Shown: in pieces, positions 42,788-51,888 of the stretch
Numbering within the stretch: position 1 is the stretch's first letter
How the letters are laid out: every line of letters starts with the position of its first letter
Origin: an uncultured Bacteroidia bacterium
GTDB lineage: Bacteria; Bacteroidota; Bacteroidia; Bacteroidales; UBA932
NCBI GenBank assembly: GCA_902785825.1
Contig: CACZZZ010000005.1
Location: 81,858-145,857, forward strand
DNA: 64,000 nucleotides
Reading direction: 5' to 3'
The notes under the pieces: model-generated
What the model saw: the letters and a program-made list of their open reading frames with translations, nothing else
Databases searched by the model: none
Told to the model about the DNA's origin: nothing
Position numbers and translations under genes: made by a program

Positions 42788-45526
42788 TTATTTGAGAATG
42801 ACAGCCGTCAGGGTATATCCCTGCCCGGTGATCACAAGACCACCATTAGCGATCATCTCATCAAGGATAGCTTGGGTTAGCTCAATCTCGAGTGAGCTTT
42901 CTCCATAGAGCTTGTAAGGATCCTGGGTGCCAGGATGAGCAGCCCATGAGCCGTTGGAGAAACGGATCTGAACCTCGTCAGCCGTAGGTGTGAACTCCAA
43001 TACGATGGTAGTTCCGGCTTCAACTGTGCTCCAGTCATAGCCACCCCAGGAGAGAGCTGTCATAGCCTTATGGTCGTCACCAAGGCCGCCGGACCAGTCA
43101 ACCTCGAAAGAACCTTCCCAAATAGGGGTGCCAACAGGAGCCATCTCTCCAGTAGTGACAAGGTAAACTCCAGTAAGGGTATAGCCCTGGCCGGTGATAA
43201 CGAGACCGCCGGTAGCGACCATGTTGTCCAGAATCTCCTTGGTCAACTCTATCTCGAGTTTGCTCTCTCCATAGAGCTTATAAGGATCAGGAGTGCCCGG
43301 ATGAGCGGCCCAGGAGCCATTGGAGAAACGGATCTGAACCTCATCAGCCGTAGGAGTGAACTCAAGGACGATCTTCGTTCCAGTCTCAACGGTGCTCCAG
43401 TCATAGCCGCCCCATGAGAGAGCGGTCATGGCCTTGTTGTCTTCGCCTGCTCCACCACTCCAATCAACGACCTGGGAGCCCTCCCAGATGGCGGTCTTCT
43501 CCTCGACAGCACCGAACTGGATGAGTGAGATACGGGTGATCTCAATATTACCGTCTCCATTGATGATAAAGGCATTGCCCCAGGTATCAATCTTGGTCAG
43601 CTGGGCCAGGATCTCGGGCGTAACCGCGAAGGAAAACATCTGGCTTCCGCTAGGATAGAAATCACTCTTGATCTCATTACCACCATCAAGCTCGGGGACA
43701 GAGAGGTTGGACCAGTGTCCATCCACAAGCTGGATGTCCCACCAGTTACCTTCAGGAGCGTTGAAGTATATACGTACGACATCGCTCTCCTTGATTCCGG
43801 CATTGATGAAAGCGTCCTGCTCAGCAAAGCCCTTTCCACTCCAACCAGTCACGATTTCACTGCCTTCCCAGATGGTCTTCTCGGTGAAAGGAGCGGTGAT
43901 CTCGAACGGGACAGGCCATGTCAGTTCAGTACCGTCGATAAGAACCATCGCCAGACGATAAACGCCAGGGCCTATTCCTTCAGGTATATCGAATGACATA
44001 TTATCGTCACCGCGGACAGCATAGGAAACAACCTTCTTGCCCTTGATGGACAACTGCTCCACATTCAGGAGATTCTTTCCGGTTATAGCTATCTTCTTTC
44101 CGAGAGCGAATGAAGGCTGTGCGAAGGTCACGGAAACCGCCTCGTCGTAGGTGACGGTAATGGCTTCGGTCGCAGTGTTATCTCCATTGGCGGCGGTAAG
44201 GGTAAGAGGACCCGTGTAAGCGTCTTTCGAGACAGCCACCTTTACGGAATCAGCGGTCAGGATATCGAACTTACAGTCAATGAATCCGTGTTCCTTATCA
44301 CCAATCGTGACACCAGTGACAAGATCGAGATCGGTACCGGTGACGACGATATTAGTCTGGCCGGCTACCGCCTCATTCTTGTCAACCGCGGTGGCCACAG
44401 GCTTGACAACAGCGATCTCAGAGCTGTAGGCCTGTTTCCCGGAAGCGAGAGTAACAGTGAGACCGCCATCCTTGGCACCAGCAGGAACCGTGGCGACGAT
44501 GTTTTTACCATCGAGATACCACTGGGCCTCGGCGCCAGTGAACTCAACCTTCGTGACAAGGTCAAGATCGGAACCGGTGATCGACACGTCTGAGCCAGCC
44601 TTGTAGCGTCCGTCCTCAGCGAGAGAGGCGACCTCAAGATCGGTCACATTCAGAGAGATGATAGCCCCGGCCTGGAACTCCTTACCCGCAAATGAAGTGA
44701 GGACTATCTGGCCGTCGCTAGCGGAAGGCGGAAGATTGAAACTGATTGAGTTACCGTCCTCGGCGAGCTTGAATTCAACATCAGCGGCGCCTGTCAGGTT
44801 GATTTTCTCAATCATATCCAGATGGGATCCGGAGACGGTGATGACATCACCGCTCTTGTAAGTGGTGGTGTCAGCCACAGCGACTGTGGGATCTCCGACC
44901 ACCAGCTCGGTCTCAGAATAAATCTGGTTCGGGATGGTGTTCTGATCCTCAATCTCATTGACGTCGCCGACAATGACATAACCGGAAATGGCGTTTGAGG
45001 GAACTGTGAAGGAAAGCTCGCTGCCGGACTGGCTGTTGAACTCAGTGACATAGACACCACCTCCGAGGATAACTTCCCTGACATTGTTCAGATATTCACC
45101 CTTGATGGTGACAACATCACCGGACAAGACTGTCGCCGGAGCGAAAGAGCTGAAAACAATCGGCTCGGTGTACTCCAGGTCAAATCTGGTGGAAGCGGTC
45201 GTTCCATCGCTCGTCACTACTGTGACAGGGCCTACAGCGGCATCCATAGGAACAGTGAGACGAATCTCACTACGCTCGCCGGCAGCGACCTTCTCTATGG
45301 AAGTGACTGTCGCTCCGCCTGCGAAGCGGACCTCCGTCACTTTATCAAGGTTGGCACCGATGACGCGAAGCTGGGCACCCCTCATCACGGGGTTCGGAGC
45401 GATTGCGGCAAGGGCGAGCTTACCGGCATACTGGTCAGTGTCCAGTTCTTCTTGCTGGCAAGCGGTCAAGCCTGACATCGCGACAATAAGAGTCGCGAGA
45501 ATGGAATATTTAAATATATTCTTCAT
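42788..45526 (-). CDS. Large IPT/TIG surface glycan-binding lipoprotein with tandem C-terminal modules
   Basis: 912 residues with a lipoprotein signal (MSGLTAC, then QQEELD). Residues about 40-560 are a string of six or so IPT/TIG Ig-like domains (P-x-x-V-M-R-G-A-Q-L-R-V-I-G type repeats: APATVLSGDVVTIKGEYL, AVADTTTYKSGDVITVSGSHL, VAGQTNIVVTGTDL and others). Then come three modules beginning with IWEGS (near residues 565, 690 and 805). The last two are near-identical (WSGG, ALSWGGYDWSTV, IVLEFTPTADEVQIRFSNGSW) and end at the C-terminus, with one aromatic-rich face each. Placed after SusD, it is probably an extended surface glycan-binding protein that holds mannan away from the membrane. Binding is inferred from context. 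Confidence 0.82.
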   Translation of the reverse strand: MKNIFKYSILATLIVAMSGLTACQQEELDTDQYAGKLALAAIAPNPVMRGAQLRVIGANLDKVTEVRFAGGATVTSIEKVAAGERSEIRLTVPMDAAVGPVTVVTSDGTTASTRFDLEYTEPIVFSSFAPATVLSGDVVTIKGEYLNNVREVILGGGVYVTEFNSQSGSELSFTVPSNAISGYVIVGDVNEIEDQNTIPNQIYSETELVVGDPTVAVADTTTYKSGDVITVSGSHLDMIEKINLTGAADVEFKLAEDGNSISFNLPPSASDGQIVLTSFAGKEFQAGAIISLNVTDLEVASLAEDGRYKAGSDVSITGSDLDLVTKVEFTGAEAQWYLDGKNIVATVPAGAKDGGLTVTLASGKQAYSSEIAVVKPVATAVDKNEAVAGQTNIVVTGTDLDLVTGVTIGDKEHGFIDCKFDILTADSVKVAVSKDAYTGPLTLTAANGDNTATEAITVTYDEAVSVTFAQPSFALGKKIAITGKNLLNVEQLSIKGKKVVSYAVRGDDNMSFDIPEGIGPGVYRLAMVLIDGTELTWPVPFEITAPFTEKTIWEGSEIVTGWSGKGFAEQDAFINAGIKESDVVRIYFNAPEGNWWDIQLVDGHWSNLSVPELDGGNEIKSDFYPSGSQMFSFAVTPEILAQLTKIDTWGNAFIINGDGNIEITRISLIQFGAVEEKTAIWEGSQVVDWSGGAGEDNKAMTALSWGGYDWSTVETGTKIVLEFTPTADEVQIRFSNGSWAAHPGTPDPYKLYGESKLEIELTKEILDNMVATGGLVITGQGYTLTGVYLVTTGEMAPVGTPIWEGSFEVDWSGGLGDDHKAMTALSWGGYDWSTVEAGTTIVLEFTPTADEVQIRFSNGSWAAHPGTQDPYKLYGESSLEIELTQAILDEMIANGGLVITGQGYTLTAVILK

Positions 45527-45541
45527 ATTCAGTTCCTCCTA

Positions 45542-46846
45542 TTATTTGTAAGGGACAGCGCGGATGTTGTCGATCTTGATGACCGGCTGGCACTCGGTTC
45601 CAGTCACGCCGCCACTCCATACGAAGATGGTGAGGGAAGAGAAGGAAGCGGGAGTAATCTCCACTGTATTAGCTGTTCCGTCAGACTTATAAGCGAAATC
45701 AGTATAAGGGATGGTTACAGTCACCCACTTATCGCCGGTATCGAACGAACCGCTTGACTTCCAAGGGATATACAGCGCGCGGGGAGCCTGAGGCACACCG
45801 TCGCCGCTTATGAACTTGTTGTTAGCTCCGGCGGTGACATTGCCATCTTTGTCAACCGCGCCTTCGGCACCACCGGTGACGACATCAACGCCTCCGATGA
45901 TGATCTGCATCGCTCCAGCCTTCCAGGCATTGGCACTGGGGATATAAAGCTCGAACTTGAGAGCCATATTCTTCCAGTTGGAGAAATCAACGAAGTCGGT
46001 CAGACGAGGACTGTCAGCGTAGGACACAGGATCGTCCCAATCGCCGGGCCAGTACTCAAAGGAGAAGTTACCATCTTTCCAGCCACCCTCAGCGTCCAGG
46101 GTGACATCAACGCCACCAAGACGGAGGAAGTTGCCGGAGAGGGCGGTCTCATCGGTCTCAACGACCTGAGCGTGCCAACCATGGTTGGTCGGGTGAGGAT
46201 CGTTATCGAAATTGAACAGCATTCCTCTGGAATCCTTGTACATGAACACTGACTGGGCGGTTCCGGAAGATGTCGTAACCTTGATCTTTCCGGGCTGGGC
46301 GCCCTCAGGCACCACAACGGAGACGGAAGATCCGTCGCCCGCTGTCGCGGTGACAGGATCGCAGCCGGGGAACTCGACCTCGACAGGAGCGAAGAGGTAA
46401 GATCCGTTGATCGTGACAGTCTCTCCGGGCTGGGCCCACTCGAGTGACATGGTGGTGATCTTCGGGGCAGGAGGAAGGACCTTGAAATCATAGGTCACTT
46501 GCTGGCCATCCTTGGTGATCAGATAGATCTTGTCGGTCTGATCGACCGGCATTGTCTTGGGAACAGCGACAACGAGAGTCTTAGCCGTAATGAAACTGGT
46601 GTTCAGTATGGCGGGCTGGTCGTTGAAATAGACGTCGTGGATGCTGGTGAGGTTATCACCGACGATGCACACGATCTCCTCCATATTGGCCTGGGTGATG
46701 ACAACATCCTTGTTGGCATAGCGGATGAAATCCACTGTGGGGACTCCCGATGTCTGGACAAAACGGTCCGGATAATCAACGGAGTCGCAGGCAGCCAGAA
46801 GGACCGCACCCAGGAGAAGGCTTGTGTATATTGTCTTAACTTTCAT
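45542..46846 (-). CDS. IPT/TIG surface glycan-binding lipoprotein (SGBP-B-like)
   Basis: 434 residues with lipobox LLAAC followed by DSVD. Two IPT/TIG domains (residues about 35-125 and 127-205: APKITTMSLEWAQPGETVTINGSYL) precede a beta-sandwich C-terminal domain of some 225 residues (MLFNFDNDPHPTNHGWH, FSFEYWPGDWDD, MALKFELYIPSANAW, IKIDNIRAVPY). This arrangement, Ig-like spacers and a terminal sugar-binding beta-sandwich directly after SusD, is that of the surface glycan-binding protein B described for xyloglucan PULs. Exposed Trp residues in the last domain are the likely sugar platform. Here the ligand should be a mannan or glucomannan. Confidence 0.85.
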   Translation of the reverse strand: MKVKTIYTSLLLGAVLLAACDSVDYPDRFVQTSGVPTVDFIRYANKDVVITQANMEEIVCIVGDNLTSIHDVYFNDQPAILNTSFITAKTLVVAVPKTMPVDQTDKIYLITKDGQQVTYDFKVLPPAPKITTMSLEWAQPGETVTINGSYLFAPVEVEFPGCDPVTATAGDGSSVSVVVPEGAQPGKIKVTTSSGTAQSVFMYKDSRGMLFNFDNDPHPTNHGWHAQVVETDETALSGNFLRLGGVDVTLDAEGGWKDGNFSFEYWPGDWDDPVSYADSPRLTDFVDFSNWKNMALKFELYIPSANAWKAGAMQIIIGGVDVVTGGAEGAVDKDGNVTAGANNKFISGDGVPQAPRALYIPWKSSGSFDTGDKWVTVTIPYTDFAYKSDGTANTVEITPASFSSLTIFVWSGGVTGTECQPVIKIDNIRAVPYK

Positions 46847-46857
46847 CTTTTCTCGAA

Positions 46858-48636
46858 TTAAAAGTCATATGAATAAGTCTCACGGACATCTACATGAATC
46901 GGCTCAGAAGTGGAACCTACATTGGGGTTCATGACGACATCCTCGGTAGGGAACGGCATGTAGAACATCGAAGGCTTGACATCCGTCAGCTCCTGGTCAG
47001 CGTTGTAAGTGACGCCGGAGGTATCCCAGGCGCGGGCGCCGGGACCGACATAGTTCTCCTGCGCGTCAGTGACAAACTGCTTGTAAAGACCGTCGAGGCC
47101 ATTATAGCCAGAGCGTTTCTGGGCAAGGAGGTCAGCGATACAAGCGTTGGCATCATAGTATGAGCGACGTACATAATCGTACCAGCGGTCTCCCTCGAGA
47201 GCGAGCTCAAGGCGTCTCTCTTTCCAGATATCATCATAAGTGACACTGGTCAAAGGCTTCGCGTTAGCCCTCTCACGGATCTTGTTGACATACTCCAGAG
47301 CCGTGGCGGAGTCACCAGTAAGAAAAGCGGCCTCGGCGTAGACAAGATAGATGTCACCCAAACGAAGGATGTGAGTGGGAAGCTGGTTGTACATACCGAA
47401 TGAAGGATAGCCGAAAGCGGCCACGTGGTCAGCCACGTCACCATAAATATGCTTTGCATAATTGGCTCCGGTCTGGCAACCGAAAGTCTTGTTGGAAGCA
47501 TTGGTGTCGAAACCTCCCGGGCAATAGCTGGGATCATAGAAGAAACGGTAGAAATCAAAGCCGCCCTTGTCGGTCCAGAAATAGTCATAGAAGTCACCGA
47601 ACATCATCATAGTGGCTTGACGACGGTCATCCACATCTTTCCTTTCCTCGGGATTCTCAATAGCGGAAACTCCGAAAGCGGACTGAAGATCGACGGTGGG
47701 GCCTTTCCAGTCACCCCAGAGGTTGCCGTTCTCGTCGAATCCGACATTACCCACATCGCACTGGATGGAGTTCTGGGATGTCCAGTTCTCCTCCTTGCAC
47801 TGCCAATGCCAAGTGAAGAGACACTCGCCAGTCTGCTGGAACTTGTCCGGAGTCATTCTGAAGATGTCTGAATACTTAGGAGTAAGGCTACGACCTGAGT
47901 TCTTGATCACATCCTCGGCATACCTCTTGGCGGCAGCCAGGTCATTCTGGTCAAGAGAACCATTGACTCCAGCCTTGGTCAGGTAAACCTTGGAAAGAAG
48001 AGCCTCAGCGGCATAGTAGTCGATCCTGTTAAGCTTGCCAATGTAAGCGTTCTTGGGAAGGAGCTCGAGGGCTTTCTCAAGAGTCAGGACGATATATTCG
48101 TAAACATCGGCCTTCTGGACCTTGCTGACCTCGTTGTAGGTAGCTTCCTTGATAACCTCAGTGTTGTCGTGGATAATAGGAACGTCACCGAAAGTGCGTA
48201 CCAACAGGAAATAAGCCATGGCCTTCCATGCGAGCGCCTCGCCTATGCAACGGTTCTTCGTGGCCTGGGAAGCGTTTCCATCAGCCTCGAGGATATTCTT
48301 GATAACAGTGTTGCACTGCGCGTTGACAGCCCAAAGTGAGTAGGACATATTCTTAAGGTCCTGGTCGGTACCATTGACGGTAAGGGTAGTATAGGCGTTC
48401 TGCCCCTGATACACGTTACCGCACATTGTCTCGGATCCGTAGATATAGAAACGGATGATGTCGTACCAAGGAGAGTTATAGAGGTAATTGATACCCTGCT
48501 CCACCTGCGCGTCATTCTTATAGAAATCGCCGGTTGTGAAGCTATCCTCGGAAGGACGGTCCAGGAACTTCTCGCATGAGGAGGCGCCAAAGGCGATGAC
48601 AATCGCCACGATAATATATTTCAATGCGTTTTTCAT
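46858..48636 (-). CDS. SusD-family glycan-binding lipoprotein (mannan PUL)
   Basis: 592 residues from the ATG at 48634-48636 (MKNALKYIIVAIVIAFGASSC). This start is favoured by a strong GGAGGA Shine-Dalgarno sequence 7 bp upstream, which overlaps the alternative ATG at 48651. SusD/RagB features: FLDRPSEDSFTTGDFYKND, the TPR-like region ALAWKAMAYFLLVRTFGDVP, AAEALLSKVYLTKAG, and C-terminal ILRLGDIYLVYAEAAFLTGD with WKERRLELALEGDRWYDYVR. It caps the SusC channel at the surface and binds the incoming mannooligosaccharide. Next to SusC, followed by two IPT/TIG binding proteins. Confidence 0.95.
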   Translation of the reverse strand: MKNALKYIIVAIVIAFGASSCEKFLDRPSEDSFTTGDFYKNDAQVEQGINYLYNSPWYDIIRFYIYGSETMCGNVYQGQNAYTTLTVNGTDQDLKNMSYSLWAVNAQCNTVIKNILEADGNASQATKNRCIGEALAWKAMAYFLLVRTFGDVPIIHDNTEVIKEATYNEVSKVQKADVYEYIVLTLEKALELLPKNAYIGKLNRIDYYAAEALLSKVYLTKAGVNGSLDQNDLAAAKRYAEDVIKNSGRSLTPKYSDIFRMTPDKFQQTGECLFTWHWQCKEENWTSQNSIQCDVGNVGFDENGNLWGDWKGPTVDLQSAFGVSAIENPEERKDVDDRRQATMMMFGDFYDYFWTDKGGFDFYRFFYDPSYCPGGFDTNASNKTFGCQTGANYAKHIYGDVADHVAAFGYPSFGMYNQLPTHILRLGDIYLVYAEAAFLTGDSATALEYVNKIRERANAKPLTSVTYDDIWKERRLELALEGDRWYDYVRRSYYDANACIADLLAQKRSGYNGLDGLYKQFVTDAQENYVGPGARAWDTSGVTYNADQELTDVKPSMFYMPFPTEDVVMNPNVGSTSEPIHVDVRETYSYDF

Positions 48637-48643
48637 TTTCTTG

Positions 48644-48649
48644 TCCTCC
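48644..48649 (-). promoter_or_regulatory. Shine-Dalgarno site deciding the SusD start
   Basis: GGAGGA on the minus strand, 7 bp before the ATG at 48636. Strong Shine-Dalgarno sites are uncommon in this phylum, so it is notable, and it rules for MKNALK over MEDKKMK. It also overlaps the end of the SusC gene region (stop at 48653). Confidence 0.65.
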
Positions 48650-48652
48650 ATT

Positions 48653-51600
48653 CTAGAAAGTGAGATTAAGACCGAAAGAGCAAGTCATAGGAGAAGGATA
48701 ACGTCCGTTGTCTACTCCGAAAGTGAGTCCGGATGAATCCTGCGTTGAGGCTCCGACCTCGGGGTCGAATCCCATGTACTTGGTGAAAGTGTAAAGGTTC
48801 TGAATATTAGTGTAGAGCCTTATGTTGTCGACTTTGATCTTGGTGAGAAGCTTCTTAGGGAAGGTATATCCCAAAGTTATGTTCTTGATTCTCAAGTAGC
48901 TTCCGTCCTCAATGTAACGGGTGCTGAGACGGTCATTGTCGTTAGGATCCTGAATTGAAGGACGAGGAGTCTTGGTCCCGGCGTTGGAGACTTTGACATT
49001 GGTGATATCGTCCTGCCACCATGAACCATCAGCATAGGTCTTCTGGGGATCTATCTGGACAAGTTTAGCCCTGTCAGCGATAGATGTGTGCTGGTTGGTC
49101 CAAGTGCTGTTCATGTGCACGAGACCATTGTAACCCTGCCCCATCATATTATAGTTGAGGACCTTATTGCCATAGGAACCATTAATGAAGATAGAAAGGT
49201 CGAAATTCTTGTAACTGAAGGAGTTGGTCCATCCATAAGTAAACTTGGGAAGAGGAGAACCGATGTTAGTGCGGTCAAGCTCGTTGATGACATTGTCACC
49301 GTTGACATCCTTGAACTTGATGTCACCGGGCCACACTGTCGTGTACCTGTTGAACACGCCGTCGGAAGGATACTTCTCAGCGCGGGGTGAGTTCTGGATA
49401 TCATCAAAGTCTTTATAGACACCTTCGACCACATAGCCGTAGAAGTTATAGAGGGACTCCCCTATCTCGGTCACAGAGACCACATCGCTCCACTGGCCAT
49501 AGCCGACGAGGTTGGCGTTGGCGCTACCGTCGAGCGCGACAAGTTTGTTGCGGTTGAAGGAAATCTGGAAGTTGCTGTTCCAGGAGAAATCCTTGGTCTG
49601 GATCGGATGGGTGTCCAGAGTGATCTCAAGACCCTTGTTCTCGATGGTACCGTAGTTACCCTTAGGGGCTGCGAGAGCGGAGGAGCCGTTACCCTGGGTA
49701 CCCATATAAGAAGGAAGAGTCATCGACATGAGCATGTCGGAAGATATCTTCTTGTAGAGATCGACGGTAAGGTTGATCCTGCTGTCAAGGAAGCTCAAGT
49801 CGAAACCGAGGTTTGTCTGGTGCTGCTTCTCCCAGTGGATACCAGTGTTGGAGATGTTTGCGGGGCGTTGGCTGTCACCAAGGCCTGTAGGCATCTTGGA
49901 CATGCCGGACTCCCAGGCGCCACCACCGATGTTGGCGTTACCTGTCTGTCCCCAACCGATACGGATCTTTCCGCTGTTCAGGCCGATAGAGTTGGTGAAA
50001 TCCTTCATGAACTCCTCATTGGTGAACCTCCAGCTTCCAGCGAAGGAATGGAAAGGAGCCCAACGGTTATCCGGTCCGAAGTTCGAGGAACCGTCATAAC
50101 GGAATGTATAAGTGAAGAGGTAGCGGTCGTCATAATTGTAAGTCTCACGGGTGAAGAACGACGCCATGGCCGCACTTCCGAAACCTGAGTTGACGGTAGG
50201 GTTACCTGTAGCGAGTTTGATATTGTGAATATCATCTGAAGGAAGACCGGTGTTATTGGCGCCGAGGTAGTTCCATCTGGACTCCCAAGCTTCCTGGCCG
50301 GCCATCGCCGTGACACTATGCTTACCGAAGGTGTTGGAGTAGGTCAGATAGTTCTTGATTGACCAATAGGTACTTCCATTACGCTGTGAACCCATGCTGT
50401 TGTTACCCCTCTGCCAGCCTCCGAGATTAACCATCGGCTTGTAGAAGGTGGACTCGGAATTACTCACATCGAAACCGACCTCGCTTCTGAGTGTGAAGTG
50501 CTTGATGGGGGTGAGGTCAGCATAGACATTACCCGTCAGTTTCTGACGCTTCAGGAGGTTTTCATCAAGCATTGCGAGGGCGACAGGGTTGGCGGAGGTG
50601 TAACCCTCACGGACAGTTGTCGAATAATTTCCGTCAATATCATAGACAGGAATATCGGGAAGAGTGGAGAGGGAGTAGAAGATCACACCCTCTTGACCGT
50701 CGGCCAACTTGATATTATCGTTCGTGACAGCATACGTGGCGTTAAGTCCGAGTTTGAACCACTCCTTGAGCTGCGCGTCAAGGTTGGAACGGAAGGAGAT
50801 ACGGTTGAAGCTGGAACCGATAATTGTTCCCTGCTGATCCATATAAGAACCTGACACGTAGTACTGGACCTTCTCGGTACCACCCTGGGCACTGACCTGA
50901 TGCTGGTGCTGGAGAGCGGTACGGAAGACCTCATCCTGCCAATTGGTTCCCTTTCCGAGAATGGAAGGATCAGCGTACCATGAGTTGGCGTCGACAAGTC
51001 CGAGATCCACCATATCATTGTAGTACTCAGCGAATTGGCGGAGGTTCATCATATCGATGCGGCTGGTCTGCCTCGAGAGAGCGAACATTCCGTCATAAGA
51101 GAATTTCGCATCCCCGGCCTTACCGTGCTTGGTCGTGATGAGAACGACACCATTAGCGCCTTGCGCTCCATAGATAGCGGTCGCGGAAGCGTCCTTGAGG
51201 ATTTCCATCGAGACGATATCGGCAGGGTTGATAGTGGCGAGCGGGGAGATCGTGGAGACCTTACCGTTACCAAGTGTTCCCAGACCGAAGTCCCAACCGG
51301 AGTTACCGCCACCCTGAACGATCACACCGTCGATAACGTAAAGAGGCTCAGCGTTGGCGTTGACAGTAGCCTGTCCACGAACGCGGATAGAAGATGAGGA
51401 ACCAGGAGCTCCTGAAGTCTGAACCGCGGAAACTCCAGCGGCACGTCCCTGCAGGGACTGGTCGAGGTTCGTGATGATCGATCCCTTCAGATCCTCCTCC
51501 CTCATAGAGACGGAGGCGCCTGAGAGGTCGCTCCTTTTCATAGTACCGTATCCGACGACGACAACCTCGTCGAGGAATTCGGCATCTTCCTTAAGGAGAA

Positions 51601-51871
51601 CGTCGATGACCGTTCGGCCTCCGACAGGAATCTCCTGAGTAGCGTAGCCGATGGAAGAGAACACGAGCGTAGCGCCTTGCTTCACCGTGATCACATAATT
51701 TCCATCAAGGTCTGTGACAGCACCGTTGGTGGTGCCTTTCTCCATGACACTGGCTCCGATCACCCCTTGTCCGGTATCGTCTTTGACGACACCTGTCACC
51801 TTGACCTGGGCGGTCAGGGCGACAGCAGAGGCGAATAGCGCCAGCATGAAGGTTAACAGCTTGTGTTTCAT
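48653..51871 (-). CDS. SusC-family TonB-dependent transporter (mannan PUL)
   Basis: 1072 residues from the ATG at 51869-51871 (MKHKLLTFMLALFASAVALTAQ); the upstream in-frame start is GTG. A CarboxypepD_reg-like domain (residues about 22-100, VKVTGVVKDDTGQGVIGAS) ends in the TonB-box-like DEVVVVGYG. The plug follows with SLQGRAAGVSA and the SusC signature TAIYGAQGANGVVLITTKHG, then a barrel ending CSFGLNLTF. It carries mannan-derived oligosaccharides across the outer membrane. It is the second gene of the operon, 17 bp after the GH5 mannanase gene, an arrangement in which an enzyme precedes the transporter. Confidence 0.95.
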   Translation of the reverse strand: MKHKLLTFMLALFASAVALTAQVKVTGVVKDDTGQGVIGASVMEKGTTNGAVTDLDGNYVITVKQGATLVFSSIGYATQEIPVGGRTVIDVLLKEDAEFLDEVVVVGYGTMKRSDLSGASVSMREEDLKGSIITNLDQSLQGRAAGVSAVQTSGAPGSSSSIRVRGQATVNANAEPLYVIDGVIVQGGGNSGWDFGLGTLGNGKVSTISPLATINPADIVSMEILKDASATAIYGAQGANGVVLITTKHGKAGDAKFSYDGMFALSRQTSRIDMMNLRQFAEYYNDMVDLGLVDANSWYADPSILGKGTNWQDEVFRTALQHQHQVSAQGGTEKVQYYVSGSYMDQQGTIIGSSFNRISFRSNLDAQLKEWFKLGLNATYAVTNDNIKLADGQEGVIFYSLSTLPDIPVYDIDGNYSTTVREGYTSANPVALAMLDENLLKRQKLTGNVYADLTPIKHFTLRSEVGFDVSNSESTFYKPMVNLGGWQRGNNSMGSQRNGSTYWSIKNYLTYSNTFGKHSVTAMAGQEAWESRWNYLGANNTGLPSDDIHNIKLATGNPTVNSGFGSAAMASFFTRETYNYDDRYLFTYTFRYDGSSNFGPDNRWAPFHSFAGSWRFTNEEFMKDFTNSIGLNSGKIRIGWGQTGNANIGGGAWESGMSKMPTGLGDSQRPANISNTGIHWEKQHQTNLGFDLSFLDSRINLTVDLYKKISSDMLMSMTLPSYMGTQGNGSSALAAPKGNYGTIENKGLEITLDTHPIQTKDFSWNSNFQISFNRNKLVALDGSANANLVGYGQWSDVVSVTEIGESLYNFYGYVVEGVYKDFDDIQNSPRAEKYPSDGVFNRYTTVWPGDIKFKDVNGDNVINELDRTNIGSPLPKFTYGWTNSFSYKNFDLSIFINGSYGNKVLNYNMMGQGYNGLVHMNSTWTNQHTSIADRAKLVQIDPQKTYADGSWWQDDITNVKVSNAGTKTPRPSIQDPNDNDRLSTRYIEDGSYLRIKNITLGYTFPKKLLTKIKVDNIRLYTNIQNLYTFTKYMGFDPEVGASTQDSSGLTFGVDNGRYPSPMTCSFGLNLTF

Positions 51872-51888
51872 GCTATTCACTTTGTTTG

